This document shows positions 1-9,700 of a stretch of DNA of 25,525 bases, piece by piece. The translations under genes were made by a program, and so were the position numbers. Each line of letters starts with the position of its first letter. Positions within the stretch are counted from its first letter, which is position 1. This DNA comes from an uncultured Methanobrevibacter sp. (GTDB lineage: Archaea > Methanobacteriota > Methanobacteria > Methanobacteriales > Methanobacteriaceae): NCBI GenBank assembly GCA_946611495.1, contig CAMODR010000001.1, positions 1 to 25,525 on the forward strand, given 5' to 3'. The notes below the pieces were generated by a model. The model searched no databases. It had not been told where the DNA came from and saw nothing but the letters and a program-made list of their open reading frames with translations.

Positions 1-3000
1 CAGGACCATAGATTCCAAATGGATTAGCACTCATTTCCCCAAGGATCATCATGCTTGGTCCTTCTGCATTTCTATAGATTGCATTGCTTGTTACAACAGG
101 CTCTATAGCATCCTGGGCCAGGTCGTATCCTGCATTGAATCTTATTCCTTCAAGGGAATTGTCTGCAATGAGGTTGCTTGTAATGACTATTCCAGTACTG
201 TAGTTTGCATCAAGGGAGATTCCAATATAATTGTTGCTGATGTTGTTCTGGTTTATTGTTATGTTGACAGCAGAATTATTAAGGAATATTCCATAGCCTC
301 TTGGACCTTCAGGCTCATCCATAATGTACCATCCGATATTGTCAATGATCTGATTGTTTTTGATTTCAGTGTTCGCTGTTCCAAATCCATATTTTATTCC
401 ATAGTTGCTTGAGCTTATTTCATTGTCATTCATTGATATGTTATTGGAATATTCATTGTATATTCCGCTTTCAAATGATTTGATAATGTTTTCGCTTACC
501 ATGATGTTTTCACTGTCGGATATTTTAACTCCATATCCAGGCATTAAAGTGCTTCCATTATTGTAATCGCTCATTTTTGCTGGGTTCAATGAATTTATGA
601 TTGTATTGTTGACTATGTTGATATTATCTGAGCTATTTACAATTATTCCATCAGATTCATTAGGATTTATGATGAAATTTGAAATATTGACATTATCTGA
701 ATTGATGCTGAATACCGGACTGTTTGAAGCTCCATTCAGTATGCTTCCAACATTAGTTCTAATATCCACTGATTTGGCAATATTCAAGCTGATATTGCTG
801 TAGCTGTCTCCCATGAATTCAATCGCATCTCCATCATCTGCGCCGTCAATGATCTTTTGGATTTCACTGTTTGGAAGATTCTTGTCAACGAATTTGGTAT
901 TTGGAGCATCCTTTATTGTAATTGTATTAGTTGCAGTTATTGCCTTGTTTAAGGTGTTTCCCAAGAATCTGCTAACAATATTATAAGTTCCTGGAGTATC
1001 TATATTGACAATGAATTTTGCCATTCCGTTAGCATCTGTGATTCCAGTATATGTCTTTGAATTCAGTTCAAAGCTTATCTTTTCGTTGGAGAGTTTTCCT
1101 CCAGCATAATCGCTTAAGTAAACAGAGTATTCCTCTTCACTATTTGCAGGGTATGTCCTGTCATAAGAGACCAGTTCAGGGCTTCCCCTTTCAACTGTAA
1201 TCTTATTTGTTTTGGTTATTGCCTTATATTGGCTTGTTTTTGGAGAGCTGATCTTTATTGTGTAGGTTTTGTCTCCATTAAGATTGATTTTTATCTTGGC
1301 AATTCCTTTTTTGTCTGTTTTTACAGTGGTTGTCTTTGAGTTAAGAGTGAATTTAACCTTTTTATTCGCAATCGCCTTGTTGTTCTGGTCTTTTAGGCTA
1401 ATGCTGTAATATGCATTTGCATTTGGAGTGAATATCTTATCTGAACTAGTTATTTTCTGCTTTAAGCTGGTTATTATTATCTTATTTGTTTTTGTTGCTG
1501 CCTTGTACTGTTTTGTTTTCGCAGATTTTATAGTGACTTTATAAGTTTTCTTCTTGGAATATTTGACTTTGATTTTAACTATTCCGTTCTTATTGGTTTT
1601 CTTCTTATATGTTTTTGTTCCAATCTTAACAGTGATCTTTTTCTTAGCTATTGCCAAGTTGTTCTGGTCCTTTAATGTAATCACATAGTAATTTGCTGTT
1701 TTTGGAGCATATTTTACATTTTTGCTGCTAATCTTTTGTTTTAGAACTTTTATAGTGATCTTGTTGGTTTTGCTGACAAGCTTATACTTGTTTGTAGCAC
1801 CTGACTTTATTGCAATCTTATATGTTCCCTTCTTAGCCACTTTTATTTTTATTTTAGCTATTCCCTTGCTGTTGGTCTTTATATTATAAGTCTTTTTATT
1901 GAAGGTGACTTTGACCTTTTTATTTGCAATTGCCTTATTGTTTTCATCTTTTAAGGTGAAGCTGTAGTAACTTGCCATATTTGGTGCAAAGGCCTTGTTG
2001 GAACTCACTATTTTCTGAGCTGTTTTCTTAACAACAATGCTTGCCTTTGTGCTGCTTTTGTTATATTGCTCATCTCCTGCAAAGCTAATAGTGATTGTGT
2101 AGGTCTTTTGAGCAGATAGCTTGATTGGAATGGAGATTCTTCCATTTGAATCTGTTGTTCTTGTGTAAGTGTTTCCGTTTAAGTTTATTTGGATTGTTTT
2201 TCCGGCTAATACATTTCCATATTCGTCCTTAAGTGTAGCTGTAAACCCTGCTCCGGAGTTTGGATATGTATTCATGTTGGAAACTGTAATCTTAGTGTTT
2301 ATGCTGTCTTTTGGAAGCTGGTCATCGGATATGTTGTATGTCGCAGTAGGGTCGACGGTTGTTTTTCCGATAAGTCCAGGCAAGACTGCAAGAAGCACAT
2401 TTCCGCTTTCTTGATAGTCTTTTTCACTGAAAGTAACTGTTGCAGTTCCGTTTTTCATCAATACGGTTCTATAGACATCTCCTTCCTGGGGGTTTGATTC
2501 TGTATTGTTCTTGTTTAAGTAGAATGTCACATAAATGGAATTTAAATCTGTTGCAATGTTTCCTTTAGCGTCGGTTATTGATATCTGGTATGTTCCCTTT
2601 TTCACTTGTATGATTTCACCGATCTGCAGGTTTCTGTTTTCAGAGTTCCATGCAATGTTCGGTGCCTTGTAGAGGGTTGCTCCGCAGATGGTTTCCTCTA
2701 TAAGGTATGCATATCCAAGGTATACAACGCTTTTGTCAACATCATAGTTTCCATTTCCAGGACCTACATAGATATAAGTGTCAGTTGCGCTGTCATAGTT
2801 GTACGGGCCTCCCGGGTATTCCTTGTATTCTATGTGGTATGCGGTCCTTTCAGTATGTCCCATGAAGTAGTTGTTGTTTATGACTTCCAGCTTTTCAGCA
2901 CCTTTATTTGCATTCATGTTTCTTGTACGGTAATCGTTTAAGACTCCATATTGGCCGTTCTGCCTGAAGAGGTTTCCCAAGATTTCTATTTTTGTGATAT

Positions 3001-3967
3001 TGCAGTTTACATAGACTCCTGCGCCGCTTCCATCTTTCTGATTGAATGCAATGAAGTTGTTTAATATGTAGATGTAATCCGCAGTTGCTATGTTTATTCC
3101 GGTTGCCTGGTTGTATGTGATGTTGTTTGTATCGATTGTAGTGTTTTTAGTGCTTCCTGAGATATTTATTCCAGTTTTTGCATTGTTTGTGATATTGTTG
3201 TTGCTTATGTAGGTTTGAGTGCTGTTGATTATGTTTATTCCAATATTTGAGTTTTTAATGATGGAATCTGTAATTTTGACGTTTGTAGCATTTGTTATCC
3301 TTATTCCATCACCGATTCCGGATTCTATTGAGCAGTTTATGACTTGGACATTATTCGCTCCTTTGATATAGATTCCATAGTCCCTTTCATTGGTGTATTC
3401 ATCGTCATCCTTTAATGTGAATCCTTGGATGATTGTTCCGCTTGCCTCTGGAGTGATGTAGAATATTCCATGGGACCCTGATCCTCGGGTGTTTGAAGGG
3501 CAAGGTGTCATCACGGTTCCAACTTCACTGATGATGGTCAGCTTTTTGTTTACTATAAAATGACAGTGAGCATATGCTTCTCCATTGATGATGATGGTGT
3601 CTCCTGCATTTGCACTGTTTATTGCATTTTGGATTGTAGGGTCTGTCATCTGGTTGGTTCCTTTCTTTTGCTTCTCTACATAAATTGTCGCCCCAAGATT
3701 GTTTGCTTCCTGATCGGAGATTCCTAAAGTATTTTCATTAATCATATTGTCTGAAATGGAATCCTCATCATGCTCTCTTTCATTTTCTATGGTGCTTTCT
3801 ATAGTTTCTTCAGCTAAATTGTCATGATTATCATCGATAGACATTAGATTATCATTTAAATTATCATCCATATTAACTTCTTCAATGTCTTCTGCTAGGA
3901 CTGTCCCCATATTTACAAGCCCTATAATTAAAATTAAAGAAATTAATGCTACTATTCTTATTTTCAT
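1..3967 (-). CDS. Adhesin-like surface protein, C-terminus cut by the window edge
   Basis: The frame is open from the ATG at 3965-3967 down to the window edge, about 1322 codons with no stop, so the C-terminus lies outside. The first 25 residues form a signal peptide (MKIRIVALIS start, cleavage after TVLA). A polar Asp/Asn/Glu-rich linker runs to about residue 95. A first right-handed parallel beta-helix begins near residue 105 (TIQNAINSANAGDTIIING) and ends near 340. After a divergent Ig-like stretch come five tandem Ig-like repeats of about 92 residues. A second beta-helix starts near residue 1030 (EIQKIIDGADDGDAIEFMG). Its opening resembles the beta-helix starts of the membrane-anchored proteins at 4510 and 16793, so it may also end in a membrane helix. 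The role is presumably extracellular binding; the ligand is unknown. It is transcribed divergently from 4510. Confidence 0.9.
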   Translation of the reverse strand, partial: MKIRIVALISLILIIGLVNMGTVLAEDIEEVNMDDNLNDNLMSIDDNHDNLAEETIESTIENEREHDEDSISDNMINENTLGISDQEANNLGATIYVEKQKKGTNQMTDPTIQNAINSANAGDTIIINGEAYAHCHFIVNKKLTIISEVGTVMTPCPSNTRGSGSHGIFYITPEASGTIIQGFTLKDDDEYTNERDYGIYIKGANNVQVINCSIESGIGDGIRITNATNVKITDSIIKNSNIGINIINSTQTYISNNNITNNAKTGINISGSTKNTTIDTNNITYNQATGINIATADYIYILNNFIAFNQKDGSGAGVYVNCNITKIEILGNLFRQNGQYGVLNDYRTRNMNANKGAEKLEVINNNYFMGHTERTAYHIEYKEYPGGPYNYDSATDTYIYVGPGNGNYDVDKSVVYLGYAYLIEETICGATLYKAPNIAWNSENRNLQIGEIIQVKKGTYQISITDAKGNIATDLNSIYVTFYLNKNNTESNPQEGDVYRTVLMKNGTATVTFSEKDYQESGNVLLAVLPGLIGKTTVDPTATYNISDDQLPKDSINTKITVSNMNTYPNSGAGFTATLKDEYGNVLAGKTIQINLNGNTYTRTTDSNGRISIPIKLSAQKTYTITISFAGDEQYNKSSTKASIVVKKTAQKIVSSNKAFAPNMASYYSFTLKDENNKAIANKKVKVTFNKKTYNIKTNSKGIAKIKIKVAKKGTYKIAIKSGATNKYKLVSKTNKITIKVLKQKISSKNVKYAPKTANYYVITLKDQNNLAIAKKKITVKIGTKTYKKKTNKNGIVKIKVKYSKKKTYKVTIKSAKTKQYKAATKTNKIIITSLKQKITSSDKIFTPNANAYYSISLKDQNNKAIANKKVKFTLNSKTTTVKTDKKGIAKIKINLNGDKTYTIKISSPKTSQYKAITKTNKITVERGSPELVSYDRTYPANSEEEYSVYLSDYAGGKLSNEKISFELNSKTYTGITDANGMAKFIVNIDTPGTYNIVSRFLGNTLNKAITATNTITIKDAPNTKFVDKNLPNSEIQKIIDGADDGDAIEFMGDSYSNISLNIAKSVDIRTNVGSILNGASNSPVFSINSDNVNISNFIINPNESDGIIVNSSDNINIVNNTIINSLNPAKMSDYNNGSTLMPGYGVKISDSENIMVSENIIKSFESGIYNEYSNNISMNDNEISSSNYGIKYGFGTANTEIKNNQIIDNIGWYIMDEPEGPRGYGIFLNNSAVNITINQNNISNNYIGISLDANYSTGIVITSNLIADNSLEGIRFNAGYDLAQDAIEPVVTSNAIYRNAEGPSMMILGEMSANPFGIYGP
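915..2300 (-). repeat. Five tandem Ig-like repeats inside the minus-strand adhesin
   Basis: Five copies of an Ig-like unit lie head to tail with a period of about 280 bases. Each carries a variant of YYxxxLKDxNNKAIANKKVK, then a Lys/Thr strand with (T/N)xxGIAKIKI, and ends TNKITIK. The three middle copies are the most alike and very Lys-rich; the outer two diverge. Such stalks usually project the binding domain away from the cell. The DNA copies differ by many synonymous changes, so this is not a recent expansion. Confidence 0.85.
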
Positions 3968-3974
3968 AGTTTCT

Positions 3975-3980
3975 TCACCC
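3975..3980 (-). promoter_or_regulatory. Ribosome binding site of the minus-strand adhesin
   Basis: Read on the minus strand this is GGGTGA, a partial match to the archaeal Shine-Dalgarno AGGAGGTGAT, seven bases before the ATG. It supports the ATG at 3967 as the start. Confidence 0.6.
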
Positions 3981-4021
3981 TATTTTAATAAAACAACAAA
4001 TATTCTCATTATATGTTAATA

Positions 4022-4034
4022 TAAATTATATAAT
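4022..4034 (-). promoter_or_regulatory. Candidate TATA box of the minus-strand adhesin
   Basis: On the minus strand the sequence reads TTATATAATTT. It lies about 60 bases before the ATG, which would give a leader of roughly 35 bases with the GGGTGA site inside. In DNA this AT-rich the assignment is tentative. Confidence 0.4.
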
Positions 4035-4364
4035 CAATATGAACATATTTATATTTCAGTTTATAAATAACTTTTTCTTAATTTTATTAACGATTGTTAT
4101 ATTATGTTTTAAATTGATTTTTTTTATAATTAAATAATTTTTTTAGGGTTTATATTCTAAAAAATTAATTTAAATTCCTTATTCTTTTAACTAATGATTT
4201 ATTTTTAATATAATTGATTTTAATCATTTAAAACGAGTTTGGATTATATTAATATGATTTTAGCTTATTCTCTTATTTGAAATAAAGTTCGTATCGATTG
4301 ATTTAATTTTAAAAAAATTTCTTGAAAAATCATTTTTAGAAACTTATTTATAACTTAATAATTA

Positions 4365-4387
4365 AAAATACTCATATTAAGTATTTT
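4365..4387. repeat. Small inverted repeat in the divergent promoter region
   Basis: AAAATACT and AGTATTTT are perfect 8-base arms around a 7-base spacer. The dyad lies about 70 bases before the candidate TATA box of the plus-strand adhesin, a place where a regulator could bind. Short AT-rich dyads also arise by chance. Confidence 0.35.
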
Positions 4388-4453
4388 ATATTTCGATAAG
4401 ATTTTTGTACAATTCTACAAAAATTGGGATGTAAAATCGGCAATATGCTGTTG

Positions 4454-4463
4454 AATATTATAT
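4454..4463 (+). promoter_or_regulatory. Candidate TATA box of the 4510 adhesin
   Basis: AATATTATAT would place transcription start near 4484. That is after the ATG at 4462 and about 26 bases before the ATT at 4510, so it argues against the upstream ATG as the start codon. Confidence 0.45.
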
Positions 4464-4496
4464 GATATGTAAATTTATTATATTTGCTATTTTTAT

Positions 4497-4505
4497 AGGA
4501 GGTGA
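4497..4505 (+). promoter_or_regulatory. Strong ribosome binding site that decides an ATT start
   Basis: AGGAGGTGA is a near-perfect Shine-Dalgarno sequence. It lies inside the reading frame that opens at the ATG of 4462 and four bases before an in-frame ATT at 4510. No ATG, GTG or TTG stands at suitable spacing in this frame. Confidence 0.75.
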
Positions 4506-4509
4506 ATAT

Positions 4510-6534
4510 ATTAAAGAGAGAATATTATTAATCTTGGTATTATTAATATTCTTCACAAGTCTTGGATCTGCAGCTGCAACATCAGATATTGCTAGTGAGA
4601 ATCTCACTTCAGACGTCTTTGATGAGTCTGATGTGCTTATTTCAAATGATGTTTCTAGTGATGTGGAAAGTTCTGCAATAGATATGTGGTATTCTAGTGT
4701 TTCAATGGATGATTCCAGCATTATTGAAGATTCTGATGTTTTAGATGTCAATGAAAAAAACACTAATTATGATGTGATTGATGTCTCAAATCAAGATAAA
4801 GACAATAGGAATACTAAACTCTTATCTTCAGCTTATGATTCAGGATTAGTTAATTCAAATGATGTGATTTATGTAAGCAATTCCAAAACTGTTCTATCAA
4901 GTTCATCAGTTCTATCAAGCCCTCAACTTATAATTATAGAGGATGCTAGCCATTACGGTGATTCATTAAATACTATTATACAAGGAATTATTGATAATGC
5001 AACTGCTGGAAGCACAATACAGTTTACAGGTTCCTCCTATGAAAATTTAGCCTTGAGAATTTCCAAGCCTTTAAATATTATAAGCAAATCAGGCACTGTA
5101 ATTAGTTCAAAATTCAATGTCCCTGTATTTACTATATTGTCCGGAGGGTCTGGAACAAATATCAGCGGTTTCACAGTCAATTTAGTCGGCTCCTTTGTAG
5201 ATGCCAAGGATGTTTCACGAATTACCATATCCAAAAACAAAATATCTACAAAAAGGAATGGCATAGTTCTAAATGACGTATATGATTCAGTAATCAAGGA
5301 TAATGTATTTTCAAGATTTGACACTGCAATTGACATTTCCCATTCTGGCGGAATATCCATTTCCAAAAACAATATAAGTCCGGAAAATAGCGACAATACA
5401 GGAATTAAGATAAAAAGTATTGACAGCAAAAAGGGAATCAGCATTCTTGACAATAATATAATTGGTTTTGATAGTCGTAAGAGCTGTACAGGAATTTACT
5501 TTGGAAAAGATGCTGCCAACGTATATCTTAAGGGCAATACAATAAGAAAATGGTACACAGCCATTGAAATGCCTTATTCTGTTAACAATGTAACAATGTA
5601 TAACAACACCATCAGCAATAATGGTGACGGAATCATAATCAATGGATGGATCAATAACTTTAGCTTTAAGAAGAACGTTGTGGAAAATAATGCCAGAGTC
5701 GGCATGCTGTTTGATGACAATTTCAAGGGAACAAAAGGCAATCTGGATGTGGAAAACAACTATTTCTCATACAATGGCGTTTTGGACCTTCAGGATAAAG
5801 GGGACCAGGCGGTTTCCATCGGCAAGAACTTTGCAGCAAGAAAATGCTATAGAGTAGGAATGAAATACACTTTCAAAATCAGGTCCCGCCAAAGCGGAGG
5901 AAAGTATTATTTCTCTGTAGTGGACAAGTATGGAAATGCGATTTCTGGCTTGCCAAACTTTTCAGCCAAGATGACTGTAAATGGAAAGTCATATACAGTA
6001 ACATTCATTGACGGCAAGGCATATATCAACGGTGTCTCTGGAGGAAAAGGAGGCTCTGGAAGCTACTTGGACATTGGCGAAGACAATAGAAACCTTAATT
6101 CCTGGGGCCAGTATGAAAAGATAGATGCCGATGAGATGTCCTATTATGAGGAGATTTTCAATCAATTGGCAGGAATTGTTTCACAAGGGGATGCGGATGA
6201 TTTTGATGAAGGCGAGTACGATAACGAATCAGGTTCATCAAGTTCAGGCAGAGGATCCGGTGATTCAGGAATTTCTTCCGGTTCCAGTTCGGTCAGCATG
6301 AATGGGGACTCATTCGGAAGTTCGGGCACTGCTTCAGCAAGCGTATCTGGCGCTCCTTCAACAAGTGCAGCTTCAAGTCCAACAAGTCCTGAAGATGCAG
6401 TTTCCATGAAAACATTGTCTGTTGATGATGAGGCTTTCAGAGTAATTGGTGTTGGCGGACTAGTGCTTTTAATAATCCTAGTCATTGGATTATATTATCG
6501 TGAAGATATTAGGGAAATGGTTAGGGAAGAATAA
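4510..6534 (+). CDS. Adhesin-like protein with beta-helix and C-terminal membrane anchor
   Basis: Read from ATT at 4510 this is 674 residues and opens with a textbook signal peptide (KERILLILVLLIFFTSLGSA). An ATG at 4462 would add 16 residues and a second hydrophobic stretch before the signal, without its own ribosome site. An acidic Ser/Asp-rich linker (about 24-145) precedes a parallel beta-helix (about 148-438) with NNxI-type rungs. A beta-rich domain follows (about 440-530; GKYYFSVVDKYGN, AKMTVNGKSYTV), then a Ser/Gly-rich linker (about 560-633), one membrane helix (about 644-663) and the tail YYREDIREMVREE. The helix, membrane-proximal domain and anchor resemble the C-terminal third of the 16793 protein. 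It is probably a wall-spanning adhesin held in the membrane, and a candidate partner of the ExbB-like channel encoded downstream. Confidence 0.88.
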   Translation: MKERILLILVLLIFFTSLGSAAATSDIASENLTSDVFDESDVLISNDVSSDVESSAIDMWYSSVSMDDSSIIEDSDVLDVNEKNTNYDVIDVSNQDKDNRNTKLLSSAYDSGLVNSNDVIYVSNSKTVLSSSSVLSSPQLIIIEDASHYGDSLNTIIQGIIDNATAGSTIQFTGSSYENLALRISKPLNIISKSGTVISSKFNVPVFTILSGGSGTNISGFTVNLVGSFVDAKDVSRITISKNKISTKRNGIVLNDVYDSVIKDNVFSRFDTAIDISHSGGISISKNNISPENSDNTGIKIKSIDSKKGISILDNNIIGFDSRKSCTGIYFGKDAANVYLKGNTIRKWYTAIEMPYSVNNVTMYNNTISNNGDGIIINGWINNFSFKKNVVENNARVGMLFDDNFKGTKGNLDVENNYFSYNGVLDLQDKGDQAVSIGKNFAARKCYRVGMKYTFKIRSRQSGGKYYFSVVDKYGNAISGLPNFSAKMTVNGKSYTVTFIDGKAYINGVSGGKGGSGSYLDIGEDNRNLNSWGQYEKIDADEMSYYEEIFNQLAGIVSQGDADDFDEGEYDNESGSSSSGRGSGDSGISSGSSSVSMNGDSFGSSGTASASVSGAPSTSAASSPTSPEDAVSMKTLSVDDEAFRVIGVGGLVLLIILVIGLYYREDIREMVREE

Positions 6535-6535
6535 T

Positions 6536-6680
6536 CATTTATTCATTTCTTATTATTTCTTTTTTCTTTTTTTATTCATTTTTAACTATTTTTGATTATT
6601 TTTTTCAGTTTATTTCTTTTTTATTCGTTTCTAACTGTTTTTAGTTTATTTCTTTTTTGATTAATTTTGTTTCATTTTTT
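6536..6680 (+). terminator. Long pyrimidine tract after the 4510 adhesin
   Basis: About 140 bases directly after the stop codon are almost only T with some C on the coding strand, with many runs of five or more T, as expected for archaeal U-tract termination. Two imperfect copies of a TTTTTTATTC...TAACT...TTTATTTC unit occur inside. Confidence 0.6.
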
Positions 6681-6733
6681 TTAAAAATAGTTTAATTTTG
6701 TGGATTGATTTCAATAATTTTTGGTTATGAATA

Positions 6734-6744
6734 ATATTATATAT
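6734..6744 (+). promoter_or_regulatory. Candidate TATA box of the 6789 adhesin
   Basis: TATTATATAT at this place predicts transcription start near 6765, giving a short leader to the ATG at 6789. It makes a TTG start at 6765 unlikely. Confidence 0.45.
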
Positions 6745-6788
6745 CGTATCAAATAAACTATATATTGATTTTAGGAAAAACTTTAGGA

Positions 6789-9700
6789 ATGAGGAAAATG
6801 AATATAATTTTTAATAGGGGCTATTGCTTATTTGTGCTTATTTTAATTCTAATCTTAAGTTTAGGCTTTGTTTCAGCTTCTGAAAATCTTGATGATTTAA
6901 ACGATATGAATTATCTTGATTATGAAAGTGGCTTAATCATTGCTGATTCTGATATGGGAGATTCTAATTCTTTGGGTGCTCCTTATTCTAATTATGATGC
7001 TGATGGGATTTTTACCGTGGATAATGATATAGAAAGTGACATGGAATTAAATAATGGAAATGCTAATTCTATTGGGAATTCTAAACTTAAATCATCAAGT
7101 GGAAATGATTTTAATGATATTCAGGCTTTAATTGACAATTCTAACGAAAATGACATAATCACTATTAGCGGAAAGTATAGTGGAAACTCACCGATTATCG
7201 TCAATAAGACTTTGACTCTCAAAGGAGATGATGCCGTCCTGGATGGCGGATTTATAACTCAGATATTGGAGGTCAGCTCTCCAAATGTTGTTTTGTCAAA
7301 TATAAGATTTGTCAATTCCTATGGCATTTCAGCATATCTCGGCGCTAATGGAATAACTGTAGACAATTGCAGCTTTGAAAATTCCACCAACGGCGAATTG
7401 GGATCTGCATTGAAAGCCAATGGAAACGATATTAAAATATTGAATTCCAATTTCCTAAACAATATTGCAAATAAATCCAGCTGTCATCACACCAATGGCC
7501 CTGCCATTTATTTAAGTGGAAACAATGCCCTTATTGATAATTGCCTCTTTAAAAACAATACTGGATATAATTATGAAACAGCATCCTCTGGAGGTGCCAT
7601 TTGGCTAAGGGGAACTGGCTGTTCAGTTATCAATTCTATCTTCAAGGACAATAAGGCAATTTCCAAATTTGCATGGACATTGCATAGCGAAGAGCAGACC
7701 TATTTGGCATGTGGATATGGGGGAGCCATTTACTGGGTAGGAAATGAAGGAAAGATAATAAATTGCAGTTTCTCAGATTGCGTTTCCCATACCAATGGCG
7801 GTGCCCTTTATATAATGGCCTCTGATGGATTCTCCATAGTCAATACAAGCTTTAGCAATAATTTGGCTGTAGCTTGCGGCGGGGCTGTCTATTTGGGACA
7901 AAATGTATTCAACTTGAAAATAGGGGATTCAAGCTTTGAGGAAAATGTGGCTTTAGGATTGAATGGAGTTGTAACTCCTTATGAATGTTTGGGAGGAGCC
8001 ATTTATTCAGGTAAGTTTGTTGAAGATGTCTCCATTTTCAATTCCACATTCTTAAACAATTATGGAAGGGGTGCTATCTACTATTCAGGCTCCAATATTA
8101 AGCTTGCAAATTCCATTTTGGATATGCCTAATGTTTCTATTGACAATTCAACTTTAGAAGGTTTCTTGTCTGTTTTAAAGAATTCAACATTTGAGGAATG
8201 CTGCCTGGTCATTGAAGACTTTTCATTGTATGATTATTCAGGAACATTCTTTGAAAATGTGATCTTTTCAAATGGAAGCCTGGAAGGCAATTATTGGGGA
8301 ATGAACTTCAATTCAACAGATGAATTTAAAGAGTTGAAACTGGTCAAATCAAATGATGAGTACTTGTCTCCTGACAATTGGATCAATTTAGCGGTTATTG
8401 GCTTGAATTATTTGACTAATAAGGGTTTCTATGAATACAAGTTCAGATTTGTTTTAAATGATGACAGTGATGCATTGGTCTTTCTCCCAGATTATAATAT
8501 TAAATTGGAGCATAATATTCTAGATAATTTGATTGATTCTGCTGATTTCTTTATAAAAGAGGAATATTCAATCTTAAATTATAATTATTCCAAAAGCGGT
8601 ATCGATAATTTAAATATTGAGAATGCTTATGGCAAGCTATTGGACTCATTGACCATTGTATGCGGTGCAGTTTATGTGGAAGATACCGGCAATGATACTG
8701 CAGACATTCAAAATGCAATCGATGGCGCCTCTCCAGGCAGTGTGATTGTATTGGCTCAAAGGAATTACACCATAGATACAATAAATATTGATAAGAATAT
8801 AGTTATTTATTCAAATGCTTTGGCTAATGTGTCTTCAAGCTCTAAAGTCTTCTTTAATATTTCATCTAAAGGAGATGCTCCTGATTTGACTGAAGTTGAA
8901 ATAAACGGACTTAATTTCATTGTCAATAATGGGAATGTACTGGTTTTAGCAACTGCAATCAATGATTCAAGTGATGATTTGATTGACATTCCTAATATTT
9001 CCATACTTAAGAATAATCTCATCAAATCAGGTGAGGATGTGCTTGGGGAGTCTATAACTATATTGAAGCTCTCTTCAATGAGGCCTATTTTAGCTACAAC
9101 CAGAAATATTTCTTTAATCGCTAATAATTTGATTGAAGGGGCAAATCCATTTATATTTGACATAACAAGTGTTGTAAATGGGTCTGATGTGAATATTGTT
9201 AATGGGTCAGTCATAAATAATAATGATGACAATTCAACTGTTCCTGAGGGGAATAAAACAGTATCAAGAGCTAAATCCCTTATTGTTTCCGGGGATATGA
9301 CAACAACTGCAGTCTATAGCAAGGACGGCAAGATAGGCAAGTACTTCACAATAAGATTGACAGATTCCAGCTCAAAGGCTATGGCAGGAAAGCAGATCAT
9401 CATTAACTTCAATGGAAAGACTTATCATAAAAGCACTGATAAGGATGGATATGTTAGAATGCAGATTAATTTGGCCAATAAGGGAACTTATTATATATCT
9501 GTTTGCTTTTTAGGTGATGATAAGTTTGATGCATCATTCAAATCAAACAAGATCAAGGTAAATCCTATAAAAGCTAAATTAAAAGTCACCAATAAGAAGT
9601 TTAAAAAATCCGCTAAGAAAAAGACATTGACTGCAAAGTTCTTAAGCCCTAAAGGCAAAGCTGTAAAAGCTAAGAAAATAAGTTTCAAAATCAATGGAAA

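Larger units (their letters stand above)
3968..4509. other. Divergent intergenic promoter region
   Basis: This 542-base AT-rich stretch separates two divergent adhesin genes. No open frame looks like a protein and no RNA gene was recognised. It contains the two candidate TATA boxes and a small dyad at 4365-4387. Both genes must take their promoters from here, so shared regulation is possible. Confidence 0.7.

Noticed and set aside
915..2300. A CRISPR array or DNA satellite, because of the regular period of about 280 bases
   Set aside because: The period encodes a 92-residue Ig-like protein repeat; copies vary at the DNA level and there are no spacers.
2606..2941. A 111-codon open frame on the plus strand inside the minus-strand adhesin
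   Set aside because: It lies antisense to a well-supported coding region, has no ribosome site, and its composition is that of a reversed beta-helix gene.
5037..5453. A 138-codon minus-strand open frame inside the 4510 adhesin
   Set aside because: It is a shadow of the beta-helix coding sequence; the hydrophobic product comes from reverse-complemented Asn/Ile-rich codons.
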